Source of the DNA: Whitmania pigra
Lineage: Eukaryota; Annelida; Clitellata; Hirudinida; Haemopidae
Direction of reading: 5' to 3'
NCBI GenBank assembly: GCA_021613335.1
Contig: JAJTWR010000275.1
Coordinates: 740,001-804,000, forward strand
DNA: 64,000 nt
Made by a program: the position numbers and the translations under genes. The stretch's first letter is position 1, and each line of letters begins with the position of its first letter. Of this stretch, positions 1 to 11,896 are shown piece after piece. The notes under the pieces are model-generated. The model was given only the letters and a program-made list of their open reading frames with translations, searched no databases and had not been told where the DNA came from.

Positions 1-2353
1 TAACTCGAGTTCGCAACGGATTATTCGGTATTTTTAATTGTCAAACATCTCAAGTATTACCCACGCTCTGCAACCTTTTTCATTTCATTACCATTTCACT
101 AGAACATACCTTGAATAAGTTATAGCACCTTATTTCAATATTTTATCAGGCTACGTCCTAATACTTGAACAAAATTGATGTAGCAACACATTGTGACCAG
201 AATCAAAAGAGAATTTGTTGAATAATAAAACCAGGCTTTATTTAAATTGTCCCAAACCCCCAAAAAAAGCAAAAATGACAATAAAATAGAAAACATAATC
301 AACACCATTATGTTTAAGCACAACATTTCAGCTAGGATGTGATGTTATTAAAAACACATGCCAATACCTAAGAAAATTACTCTGATATGCAAAAAGATCT
401 ATCATGTACATAGTGCTAAATAACACTTAACTCAAAAATATCAAACGTCCATCACCAACATCATCATTAATATTTACTGAATTAAGGTGTAATTCTATTT
501 CTAGATGCAGCTAGTGGGTTTGATTCTATGACAAGAGTGCTAGAGCAACATCATGGTCAAGCAAATATCATGAATAAAGCTGGGAAAAACGACCAGCTAT
601 TTCTTCAGAGTAAAAATGAAATTGTACAGATTATGAACAAGATCGTGGAGTCCTGGGTGCTATTTCTACTCATTGAACGAACTAAACGTCAGAGGTAGAC
701 GCAACCCGACGAAACTAACATTACCTGAATAATCGTCAAAAGTGTCTAAATCGCTTAATAAAGTCGTTGATTATCAAAATTCGGCTCAAATCGAGAAACA
801 ATTCTTCCAAATCTTCTATGCCGACATGATTTCACTAAAGGGTTCAAGGGCTAAGTGAATTGAACGAACTCTCAGAACGGTGCACGAAGGATTCAAAATC
901 TCGGAGGCACGCATCACGTCCAGGAAAGAGCGGGGAAACTTTGTCCGGGGAATTTGATCAATCCAAAAACTCGAGCGAAAACTCCCCCAGTCGCTCCAAA
1001 ATTCAAGTGTCATCGGCAAGTGCCAGGTGCACGTGCGTCGGCAGTGAAACGTCTCGTCGAAGAGCACTGGCTCAAATCATGCAAGCTCGATAGAAATCGG
1101 ACGACTCGAAGAGGCGATACACGTCGCCCACCAAACAACAATGGACCGGACAAAAATAACTCACCGTGACCCGGCTTTTGTAACATGAGTAAAAATTGAG
1201 ATAATTTTAAACTAAACATCAATTGAAGTCTAGAACACAATCTCCTTGCAAAACAAATCTAAAAGCAAAAGCCAAAGACAGACGCTAGCAAAGATACATT
1301 AATAAAGCAATACAACGAGAAGAGAATAATATCAAATGAAGTAATGAAATTCCTTAACCCTAATTGACTAGTAACGTAATAATATATAACGTATATATGT
1401 AATAATATTAATAATTGACTAGCAAAACAAAAAGACTAAATGCAATGCTCATGCTACGGAACAATGATGGAACATTCAACCTAATGGACCTGGTCGCTTC
1501 AGTAACAAAAGATGCATGTCATCATATCGTTCTAATTGGACATAAAATTTAAAAACAAACATTTATTTGTGCTCAAGGTTATCCACGACTGGGCGTCTGT
1601 TGTGTGAAAGAAAACAGAGCACGGCTAAGTCAGATACCGTTTTTCTAACAAAGCCGCACAAAAGAACCGAAATAAACAAACGAGCCCAGAACTCATCTAA
1701 ACTCGAGGAGGATAATGGTGGCAGCAATTAATGCGAACGACATTACGTCGACGATCGCAAAAATAACACAGAAAGAATGTAACCACAGGTCGACGAGAAA
1801 TCCGTACTGCGGAAAAGGTTAAGCACCACCAAAAATGGGAAACCGAGCAAAGGAAAGAATAAAAAAAAGCATTCAAAATGGAATAAGATATGTGGACGAT
1901 AGAAAGAGCAACATCTGAGGATCTCCGTGACCAAGCAAAATTTAGAAAACAATGGATAAATGAGACCGTAAAAGCAAAAGCACGGACAGATGCAAATACC
2001 AACGGCTGCTTCTGGGAATAAACATTCAGCAGGTAAAATTTATTGCATCGAAGTTACTGCTATGCCAACAAGAACTCTCAATCGATGTTGTGTTTGCACC
2101 TGTAAATTGAAATTATCTGGAATTATCTGGAGAGAGAGAGGAAGACTACAGCTTCACTAAGTGAAGCAAGGAGGGGAAACTGTTAATTCTATCCCAGAGT
2201 TGTCCTCGTAAGATCTCATTTTGTCCATTAGAATATAGCCTTTAAGAACAGTTTACGCTTAAAGATGGTCATCGATACCAAGAAACGAGACAATAGACCG
2301 AGATAGGTGAAATGGGTATAAAACATTTAAAAGCAAAAAACAGCAGCTATTGA
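1..2353. other. No confident gene; possible minus-strand exon near 1.17 kb
   Basis: AT-rich sequence with a more GC-rich island at about 840-1170, where overlapping short open frames occur on both strands and none resembles a known protein. On the minus strand a short ATG-led segment (about 1166-1187, MLQKPGH) ends at a good donor (GTGAGT), and another donor-like site (TTCAG|GTAATG) lies near 724. These could be exons of a minus-strand gene running out of the window. I could not join them in phase, so no gene is called. Confidence 0.4.
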
Positions 2354-2439
2354 TTATCTCCGAAGACCTGAGATTACCAATAGGACCTCATGTGTTGAGT
2401 GCGAATGGAGGGATTGATGGATGGAACTTGCACTGAACT

Positions 2440-4116
2440 TCATTCCGGTCGACTGAATATCCAGGTGAGTATTGGAAGGAGCCTCACGTGGTGATTCAGA
2501 GGAAGATTCAGAAAAAGAGAGTGATGGGATATCAAGTTCTCCATGCAATGTGCTTCTCTTTTGTCTCTCAGTTGAGACATTCTTGTGATGAAATCATTTG
2601 GTTGACTTTTAGTCAAATCTGTGGTCGACGAAGATGCGCTCGTTTTAAATTCACCTGAATTTGCATCCTCCTTGGTCGATGTGAAACTCGACGAGACTTT
2701 CGCAAAAGAACCGGATGCACTGCTTTCTGAACTGCAAGACAATTTTACATCCTGAGAATCTGGTGTCGTGAAAACTTGGTGGCTGGTCAAGGTCGATGGG
2801 ATGTTCGGGGACAACTTCTGAAAGTTGCCCTCGCCTGGCGACGTTGCAAACTTCGATTCTAAATCTGTCATCTCGAGAGATGCAAATCCTGAGTCAACCA
2901 TGGAATTCACCTTCATGCGGAGCTCAGACGGGCTGCCGTCCGTCATTCCCTTGAAGTCGGTACTTTTTGAACGAGCGACGTTTACTGGGCCAACCTCGAA
3001 TTCCTCCTCTTTGCAAAATTGACTACTTGGAATCAGGGAAGGCACCAGATGATAGGTTGGCAATTTGCCAGATTCTGAGACTGAATCATTGGAAGGTGTA
3101 GAGTCTCCTGACTCAAAGTTGCTTAGACTTTTCAAGTCATCAAGATCATTATTCTGCATTTTCGAGTCTGTGTCATCATCGGTCTCTGAACATTTAATTT
3201 CCACGGTCGGATGATCTTCCGAACGTTCGTAAGGGGGTTGAAAATGTTCCTCCGGTATGACGTCCATCGTGTTGCCAGTCACATCTCTGGCTTCCTCGAA
3301 GCACTGCATTCCATTCATATATTCGGAATCAGCAACACTGTCAGTGCTAGAGCTGCTCTCAATCTCTTCAATATTTGCCTCGTTGAAAAAGTCTTCTGCC
3401 CTGAATATTTTTTTGACTATGTCGACGGAGACCTCGTTCTCCTCTTCACCTCGCTCCTCATTCGAAGATGACATTCCCAAATCTTCCTCATCTGACAAAC
3501 ATTTTTCCCTCAGCAGCATCCCCATGACTTCGTCGACATCGTCCGAGTCACTCTCGGCAGAGAGATCGTCATTCCCGCAGAAATAGTAATCGTTAGGATC
3601 GTCCATGTCATCAATCCACTCGTTCATCGATTGGTCGTCTTCGTCGTCGAAACCGTCGAAGAGATCCATGTCGTCCATCGTGGCTAGAGGCGCCACGAGA
3701 TCGATGGAAGTAGAGTTGACGGTTTTCTTCATGACTATGATCGGCACGTTGCTGTAAAGCTCCCCCGTCATGTACAAATCTTCGTTAGTTTGGAGATACC
3801 TTTGGGAAAGTCTCTGCCTTCTTCCGATGATTCTCCTGAGGGGAGAACGGAGAGATGGAAGCGTCGTGAAATCATCGTTGAGAGGAATTGAAATGGTTTC
3901 CTCTCCATCTGAGAACACTTCAATGGTGTCTCGGAAACGAACCCGCCTGCTAATTAACTCGCTAACCTCGCCGTTGACGGAAGGCCTTGAGGCATCTGAA
4001 CTCTGGTCGGATCTGATGCTAATATTTCTCTTCAAGTTCGACTTGTATTTACATAAGTCATCGTACCGATCCAACCTTGAATCTTGTGCATCGACTATCG
4101 TTTCTGCGGATTCCAT
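2440..4116 (-). CDS. Acidic, serine-rich disordered protein with RVRF motif
   Basis: An uninterrupted 558-residue frame starts at an ATG at 4116. I do not recognise a family. The first ~60 residues are polar and are followed by SRRVRFRDTIEVFSDGEE. The RVRF core fits the RVxF docking motif used by protein phosphatase 1 regulators, which is suggestive only. A basic patch (RRIIGRRQRLSQR, residues ~90-105) precedes a long stretch rich in Asp, Glu and Ser from about residue 145 onward (for example DLFDGFDDEDDQ). No membrane segment or signal peptide is visible. The last ~40 residues change abruptly to a His/Leu-rich composition, whereas another frame of the same strand continues Ser/Glu-rich to about 2354 (see findings), so the annotated C-terminus may be wrong. 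The gene looks real from its length and composition; its function is unknown. Confidence 0.7.
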   Translation of the reverse strand: MESAETIVDAQDSRLDRYDDLCKYKSNLKRNISIRSDQSSDASRPSVNGEVSELISRRVRFRDTIEVFSDGEETISIPLNDDFTTLPSLRSPLRRIIGRRQRLSQRYLQTNEDLYMTGELYSNVPIIVMKKTVNSTSIDLVAPLATMDDMDLFDGFDDEDDQSMNEWIDDMDDPNDYYFCGNDDLSAESDSDDVDEVMGMLLREKCLSDEEDLGMSSSNEERGEEENEVSVDIVKKIFRAEDFFNEANIEEIESSSSTDSVADSEYMNGMQCFEEARDVTGNTMDVIPEEHFQPPYERSEDHPTVEIKCSETDDDTDSKMQNNDLDDLKSLSNFESGDSTPSNDSVSESGKLPTYHLVPSLIPSSQFCKEEEFEVGPVNVARSKSTDFKGMTDGSPSELRMKVNSMVDSGFASLEMTDLESKFATSPGEGNFQKLSPNIPSTLTSHQVFTTPDSQDVKLSCSSESSASGSFAKVSSSFTSTKEDANSGEFKTSASSSTTDLTKSQPNDFITRMSQLRDKREAHCMENLISHHSLFLNLPLNHHVRLLPILTWIFSRPE

Positions 4117-5465
4117 GTTGTTCGGTCAATCTTTCATGTTTGCAGATGGAAAATCGCATCAAGCCACTCCGCAGAATTTCGCATTAGCCGACCGGCATTG
4201 ATAGAACCAAACTCTACAAAAACAAACCGCTACGATTCGAATGCTTTGCATAAAATAACTGCAAAACTAAAATAAATGCCAAAAATTTCCTTTCCAGCAG
4301 GCACATAGATGCATAGACCGAATCGGTCCAATGAAATATTTAAACCTACTTTCGCTATTTCCTATTGGCTGATTTATTGCGATTCATAATTAACATTCTA
4401 AAAGTTGTTTTCAACTTAAAATCAGTATTATTTTTCAACCTTTGATAGCATTAACATTAATTGTCAAAAAAACTGCTTAGAAAAACTACTTTGAACAATT
4501 TTTATCTTAATTTAATATTGCATGTTACAATAGTAAACTTACTTGGTGAGGCCTATTGAAGAATGAATCAAGCTTTGACACAGTCGTATCTATTCTTAAT
4601 GATAATTATGAGAAAAGGAGCAATATTTTACAATTAAAAAAATGTATACTTCATTTTATGGTAAATTTAAATTTATACGAAGAAAAGGTCTAAAATAGTC
4701 TATCAAACGATATGGATTTAGCAGGCAACTATTTTATTAACGAATAACTTCAAATCATTGAAATAAATGCATTGATGCGCAATGCATATTTAAATATATT
4801 TAGACATATTTAGCAAGAAAATGCCCAAGCTTAAAATTACTTTCAGCTATTTTTGGTTCCGTGACTGATTATTGGCTATTTTTGTAATTCAGTAGGAAAC
4901 AGGAAATGATGAAAGCATGGCTATAGAGTTAAAGTTTTTATATCTAGTAATTATTAAAGTCTTTGCTGCCTGTCTACGAGGCATTAAACAGGGAAGTCAT
5001 CTCCACATGACTAATTATGAAACTGACAGTAGAGCAATTATGATTACAAAATATAGTGGGCCAAGTCTGATGAGTAAACAGAATTATTAAGAAGCTAATA
5101 TCACGTGAGAAATAACTGAGTGACATTTGTGTGTATTAAGCAATTATTAGGGGTGAATGGAGTCATTACTTTGGTAGTGACTGACGGCGACTGGACTATA
5201 TATTATAGCAACATGCAAGCCTCCAAAACGAAAGTTATTTCTAAGGCAATGATAATGTCATTTCAAAGCTCTCATCGCTAGCACGGCTGCAATTTATCAT
5301 TAAGTTATAAAGGAACAATTAGCTTTTTAAGGAGGCTTTTGTCTGAGGCTTTTTTTTGTCTTATTCGTTCGTGGCGCAAAAAAGTTCAGAGGTGTAATTT
5401 TTTACTAATGCTTTCTTATAATGTTTTTGTCAATTTCATTTTATTATTTTGATATCAGTTCAGCT
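4117..5465. other. Intergenic spacer
   Basis: AT-rich spacer between two divergently transcribed genes (2440-4116 minus, 5466-7268 plus). It presumably holds both promoters. I see no coding-like frame, clear repeat or RNA gene. Confidence 0.5.
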
Positions 5466-7268
5466 ATGGACACTGCCCGAGAATATTTTTGCACAATTTG
5501 TGGAGGATTTGCGGAGGAGCCAGCATCCATCCCTACATGTTTCGACTGTTTTTGTCAGCCATGCATCGAAGAATTTATAGAAGTTACAAGAAAGCATTTG
5601 GAAAATAAAAACCGCATCTCGGATAATGGCCAAGCAGCTTCAGTTCTTCCGTGCCCAAACTGCAAAGATACGTTTCGGGGGAACGTCATAAAAGGTTACT
5701 AGATACGAAATTTAAAATGTCAAATTATCATAAAGGATCTATTATAGTTGTTGATTTTAATAGTTTCTCTGACACTTTACAACTGACTGAAGTATTAACA
5801 GTGCGTTTCTTATATAAAGAATCTAATGATTCAAATTTTAACATCAGGTGGAGCCAGGAACGAGATGAGAGATTTGTCAACTAGTGTCAAACCCATTCCA
5901 GACCCTGAAGATGCTAAAGAAACCATAAAATTATTAAAGATATGTCAAGACAGGTTTTCTGTCATAATAACTAAACTGAAAAAGTTGCACAAGATCAAAA
6001 TGGAACATTTCAGTAGACTGCAAGCACAGATTGAATGTGTCAAAACGTCTCTACTTGACAAAATAAACAAAGAAGCAAACATGTTGCTTCGTGATGTATC
6101 GAAGATGAAAAATGAGTTTGATTCAACAATCAATGCTGAGCTGGGATACTATAAATTTCTAAATGAAAATGCTAGTAATTTAGCTAGAGGTATTGAGAGT
6201 TTAATGAAATTTAAAGAAAATGCTGGAAGCTATAAAAAATGCAACCAAAGATTTAAAAAGTTACACTTGTCTTCAAACGAATCACCAATTTATGGGTCTC
6301 TCTTGACAAAATACAAGCTTAAAACTAGGACTGTTGAGACATTTACTATCCTAGAGACATCACCTGAAGATTTTCAGGTAGGTGATGCACCAATCACAGG
6401 CCACGAATCTGATATAGCACCAATCTTTGGACAAAAGAAGTGGTCATACAGACTAAAAGATACTTCTAAAGGATCTTCATTGCCACAAGGATTGTGCTTC
6501 TGGCCTGACAATGAATGTTTTGTAGTGTCTGAGAAGCAAAACGGAACCCTTCTGGGCTTCTACGTGAAATATCGATCTGAAAAGCCATTTACTTCTATAG
6601 CCAAGCGGGATGACTTCTTGCCAACATCTCTGGTCAGAATGGATAAAGGGTCTGCCTTCACATCGGGAAGAAATCTTAATCTGAATTTGGCGATGATTGA
6701 CGAACACAGTCAAAAAATAGTAATATTCGATACCAATGCCAAGAGATTCGACTATCCCATATCTCGAACTTTTGATTTGTTGGTTGGACTTAGTTATTAT
6801 GCTCAGAATGAAGGTAGCTTTCTTGTAACTGACCAATTCCATAAAAGCTTACAACTGGTTGACATGACCAGTGTGTCCTTGTGGACCGTAGGCAGCAGAC
6901 ATTCGTCCATCTTCACGGACCCCTCTCGCATTTCTGTCGACTACTGCAGGAATCAGATACTAGTAGCCGATAAAAATAACCTGCATATTTTTGATTTCGA
7001 CGGACGACCAGTCCAAAAATTGTCTTCAAATCCAAATAAGAGTACATGGGAGCTCCAGGATGTTTCGATATTAAGCAACGGCTCTGTTTTGGTGGCTGAC
7101 CGGGGAAAGGGCTGTATCTTGAGGTTGGATCCCAGAGATGGGAGATTTCAAGAAGAAATCCTCTCTGGTGATGACATCATGGGAGTAAAATGCATGGATG
7201 TTTCTTCAGATTCTCAGTTGGCATTGGCATGTGATGATGGTCTCATATCTGTACATAAGATTCTTTGA
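5466..7268 (+). CDS. RING-finger, coiled-coil, beta-propeller protein (TRIM/NHL-like)
   Basis: Two exons, 5466-5694 and 5848-7268, join in phase (AAAG|GT...CAG|GT) to give 549 residues. The N-terminus is a RING: Cys9, Cys12, Cys25, Cys30, Cys33, Cys63 and Cys66 are in place. The usual His after the third Cys is Asp27, with an extra Cys28. Residues ~95-185 are Lys/Glu-rich and heptad-like, consistent with a coiled coil. From ~residue 230 to the end there are repeated blades (for example NQILVADKNNLHIFDFDG and GSVLVADRGKGCILRLD) typical of an NHL or six-bladed propeller. There is no B-box. The layout resembles animal RING-type E3 ubiquitin ligases of the TRIM-NHL kind; E3 activity is inferred. 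An in-frame ATG at 5421 would add 15 residues. I prefer 5466 because MDTAREYFCTIC starts just ahead of the RING. Confidence 0.78.
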
Positions 7269-8027
7269 CTTGTCATCAAATATTTGAATTATTATCATGC
7301 TTGAAATCCAAGATTTAACATATCCACTCTTGAACATATAAAATGGCCAGTTGCTTGCTGTGAATGTTGAACGAAATGTGTCAATTTGATAAAAATATTG
7401 AATTTGGTACAAGCATTTATTATTTGATTGTCATTTTCAAATGTTCTTGTTCATCTTTTTCATTTCCCAAACAAAAGAGCCGTGTCTTTAACAAGTTGAA
7501 AGGTTTTTCGGAAATGAACTAACGGTTATTTGGTGGGGAAGTCCTTAGTTTAAACTGAAAATTCGGGTTTGACTTCCCTGATTCAGTAACCACGCTTTAC
7601 TCTCTTGATCGCTGGGTAGCGAGGAAGATGTGGGCAGCAGGAGCATTAAGTAATTTAACCACTTTAATTACTTCAACCAGTCAACAAATATTAAGGCACA
7701 GGGGAAGTGGAGATAATTTTGAGTCGTGGTTAAGGAAGTAACGTTCTTTTACAAGCCCTCTAAATTTCCCATTGCCATTTGAGTAATTCAAGTTTTTTTT
7801 TGAGCAAATTTATTAATCATCAAAATGAATGAAACAAAGCACACAAAAATAAAAGTTTGTTAGCTCATAAAAAAAAGCAAAGCTGACTTTTCTTAAAGAA
7901 ACTTTCGTTTTTTTCATCAATTTGAAAAACTTGCAATTTAAAAATGACTTCAATTTGGATATTTAAATTCGACTGAGGTGGATGTTTTTATAATAACTCT
8001 CTAGTTAAAAGTAGACTTAAACAAAAT
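7269..8027. other. Intergenic spacer
   Basis: 3' flank of the RING gene and 5' flank of the LysM gene, AT-rich. No coding-like frame or repeat noticed. Confidence 0.5.
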
Positions 8028-10902
8028 ATGGCAGAGTTCGGAGCTCGATACGTGCGGGGGACGGGCAGTATAGATGAAGAAAAGACAATTTTTAACGTGA
8101 AACGCGTTCCAAAATATGGTACTTCAGACTTGAATTCCAAAACTCTTCCGACGGAAACTTTTGAATGTTTTGTCCGACACTTGATCAAAGACAGCGACAC
8201 ACTGAATTCAATAGCATTGAAATATGGCCTTAAGGTTCAAGCCTGTCATTTTCTGTTGATTTGTTTATATTTATTATTTATATGATTCTAAAGTGTTTGT
8301 ATTTTTGATAGATGAGATAATAAGCTATGAGAAGACACGTGTCTAATGCGTTGGAAACCTTTACTATTTTAGACCTCATTGTTAAAACAAGTCAACAAAC
8401 TCTGGGATGACAACATATTTGTATATGAATCGCTCCTTGTGCCAATTCACAGTCCAGAAAATCTGCCTCCTGACTTTGAGGGCGACATTTTAAGTAGAGC
8501 TGAAGCTCTGAAATGTAAAATAAGAAAAGCCAATGTACCTGGCTCAAAACCTTCAGACCAAAATCACCAGATTACATCGGCCCTGCTTGTCAGATATGAC
8601 TCCTCAAACAACGAAGAGCAGGTGGTAGACGACAAGAAACAGTTAACAACTGATGACTACTTCTCCAAGTTTGATTCTTCCATCTCCAAAATAAAGTCCA
8701 ATCTGGAAAGGCTTGAAAATGATTCAAGGTTGGGAGTTGAGAGTTGTATTTTAAGTTTTTTTGTTTTTCTCTTGCAAAATATTAAAAAAAAAAATAAATA
8801 TTAAAGAATTATTAATATTAATATTAGGTATTTCGAGTAATGAGTGTAGTTAATTAGAAGATGGTAATTATTTTGCTACTGATAATGAAAATGAAATTAT
8901 GACTGGATTCATCCTCAAAAAGCATAACAGTACAGACTTTCCCTAAATTCTGTTTTAAAATATGGGTTGATTGGATTCTGAATCTCATTTAGAATATAAA
9001 TTGTTATGCAACTAAGAAACACTCTCTATAATGTGTTCTCATTATCTCTCTTTTGAATCTTGTTTGTGTATGAAATGACATCAAACTCTGGCTGTTATCT
9101 GAGGGAATTTTCAAAGACTGACATGAAATCAGTCTTTTGTATTCGCATTTATATGATTTTTGGCCGCCTTACGTATCCGAACGGGATGTGAAGGTACTTT
9201 TTACCACTTACAAAGTGCCCCTACATGAGGGCTCTCTGGCAATGCAGGCAGGGTTGAGAACACAAAACATTGCTGTCATCATCCTTGAACACAGCACATT
9301 CGACGGACCCGCAATTATCATCTTCACGCTCGAGCGGTTCTCAGGTTGTTTGAACCGAGCATGTTTCTTTTCAGATTAGGGAGACAGCACACCTCGTCCA
9401 AGTATGGCGGATCTTTTAACTAAACGAAAACCGCATGAAACCAACCTGACCTGATTTAGTTAAAATTTCTGCTTTTTTGTTGGGTTTCCTAGAACCTGGT
9501 CAATTTTTTCATCATTTCTATGAAAAAAAAAACCTTTAGAAATGCTTACTCAAAGTTAGCATGATCGACAGACTGCAATGTTTAGTTGTTCGGCATAATT
9601 TCTTTCAGCCGTTTTCGTTAAGTTACTTTGTTGTGAAATAATAGCTATATTAAATGCATGGTTGATGGCTAACAAATTATTTTTATGAAAAGTTGGATGA
9701 TATAAGTTTTATGACAGTGTTTATTGAGTTGCCGCACAAACACATTTTGCATAAAAATGTTTCCTGAATGTGTTTCATCCCAACTTGTATTAAAATGTTG
9801 CCCCAACCAGTATCTTGCTAATGCTTTGTTTGCCAATGATATTTTGCATGCAAAATGCTCTGTTTAGAATTTATTTTTCTATCCCATCGACGTAATTTAC
9901 TAATGAATTTGTAATACATTCAAGAACAATATTGTTTTTCAAAGTGATGCAATAATAATAGTTGTTAGCCACTCTTTCATATTGTTTCCAAGCAATTAGA
10001 TAAATTAAATTATAACTTAATTAGATATATTAAATTGTTGGTCCATTTACTGCTGCTTCTGCTGGAGCATTAATACAATTTGTATCTGTTAATTTGTTCA
10101 AAATCTCTCACCATTGTTTACTACTAGATCTATTTATCAAAATTTCTGTGGAATGCATCTAAGTGCATTCCCACTGTCAGTAGTGATATAAACTGTAGCA
10201 AAGCAAATGCAATGCAGTTGGATTTTAATACGTGTTGAATATTTTCTACTGACGCAACAAAGATGTAACTCTTCTGTGATTTAAAAAGACTGAAGCTCTC
10301 TTACAATGTGGTTAATGTTTCCAAGGAATCATTGATTTTGCCTCAAATCTTTCATAAATTTTTGTAATACAAAGTTTTGCCAAAATGATATATGACTTCA
10401 GTATTTTGTTGTGTGTGGGAATTACTCTAATTAAACCAGGTTCTAGAAGAACAGTAGTGAGAAAGCCAGATTTCTCAAATCCATATTTTTGTACAAATAA
10501 AACAAATATATATATCAAATCGTATCCAAAGTCAGAGATAGAAACATATTTTCCATCTGCATTACCCACCCCACGAAAGTTCAATTGTTTTTCTAGTATC
10601 GCAGCGTCCAAACTGACTCCGAGAATGCAACCGATTTTATGAAACGCAAACTAGAACCCGTACTTACGTAGTATAGATATCCTCTCGATTCCGATCAACT
10701 CACATTAGATCTCACCACGTTTTCTAGGACCAATGAAACCGAGCAAAGATCCCAGAAGCCGCTCTCCAAATCTCAAAAGAAACCGTCGAAGAACATCCTC
10801 CGCGAGCCGACGATGAGGTTCTACAGGAATCCGGACGGTTCGAGCGAGGCTAAGATTCTGGAGAAATTTGAAAAACTGGAGAACGAGATTTTTCAGTTGT
10901 GA
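8028..10902 (+). CDS. LysM-domain protein, LYSMD1/LYSMD2-like
   Basis: Three exons join in phase: 8028-8234, 8373-8728 and 10728-10902, giving 245 residues, close to vertebrate LYSMD1/2 (about 215-230). One LysM domain spans residues ~48-92: HLIKDSDTLNSIALKYGLK followed across intron 1 by TSLLKQVNKLWDDNIFV and ending ESLLVPI, the usual LysM pattern in these proteins. A polar linker follows. DDYFSKFDSSISKIKSNLERL matches the conserved helical segment after LysM in LYSMD1/2. The last exon ends FEKLENEIFQL and was found only because its frame completes codon AG|G from exon 2. There is no signal peptide or membrane segment, as in LYSMD1/2 (LYSMD3/4 have one). The function of this animal LysM family is poorly known. 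Intron 2 is 2 kb, far longer than its neighbours, and an extra exon in it cannot be excluded. Confidence 0.82.
8729..10727 (+). other. Large intron of the LysM gene
   Basis: AT-rich, bounded by AAG|GTTGGG and TTTTCTAG|G. It contains two short open stretches, 9137-9379 and about 10385-10642, the second open on both strands. Neither resembles a known protein. No transposon termini were seen. Confidence 0.5.
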
Positions 10903-11896
10903 TTCTCCTTGACTTCAACTTTGTTTGTTCGTGTGCAACCCAAGAGAAGGTGCCTATAGGTTTACCTCAGAAATGTCTTGAAATCGTTCAAAATTGGTCA
11001 CTGCATATCTTCCCTTTATCATGGGTGCCATTTATTTGCTAGAGTTATCTAATCTCAAAAATATTATGCTATGCTCGTCCCTGTACAAATTTGATCATGG
11101 AGTTATAATCTGTGGGTTAAAATGGATGTAAATAAATGTTGAAGATTATTTTTTTAACGGAGGTTTGATCAAAGTTCATGGCGAATCACGGCGCAAGTTT
11201 TTTTTCTTTTAACATGTCTAACTTCATTAGGTATTCTGCCAAACATACTTTACAATTTGGCCTTTTTTCTCGCTTACAATGCTTGTGTTGACTTTGACAA
11301 AGTGGTAGCCCCATCTCACAAAAATCTGGTCTATAGATTTCTATATTGATATGATATTATATCACATACAACATATTTCATCATGTTTATGTTACGTGGT
11401 CACGACAGATGTTTCTTTATTCAGTGGGTCGTTACATTTTTATTTATTGAATCATTTTTAAAATGTTGAAACCCATTAAGAATTTTCTTAAAAATGCCAA
11501 TGCCTTCTGTCAGCTTTCGGATTTTTTTTATTGGAATATTTATCTTATTTCCAATTGTGATAGTCATCATCACGATATTTTATTAAAACGTTATTGGTTC
11601 CTGATAAGTAATTTTAATGTCCGTTTACATCGAAATCAAGATTCGTAGGAGATTGTATTGAAGAAATCTGTATAATTAAAGTATCGACTTCCTTATTTGA
11701 CTGTGAAATCGCTCACACTCTCGCCTGGAATGATTTGCATAGAATGAGTTTTCACTTCTGCCTCAAATAAGCCAGCTTTAGACCTGTTGAACCGAAACCT
11801 GGAAAGTATACCTAGCTGACGATTAATTTGCGCAATCGGGAAATTATTGTTGGGAGAGTTGGTTATCAAAAGTCACGACAAATACTTTTCTAGAAC
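10903..11896. other. Intergenic spacer
   Basis: AT-rich spacer between the LysM gene and the potassium channel gene, both on the plus strand. Nothing recognisable. Confidence 0.5.

Noticed and set aside
10312..10642. Overlapping ~85-99 codon frames on both strands inside the LysM intron
   Set aside because: Open on both strands, no splice sites that join in phase to the LysM exons, no recognised family.
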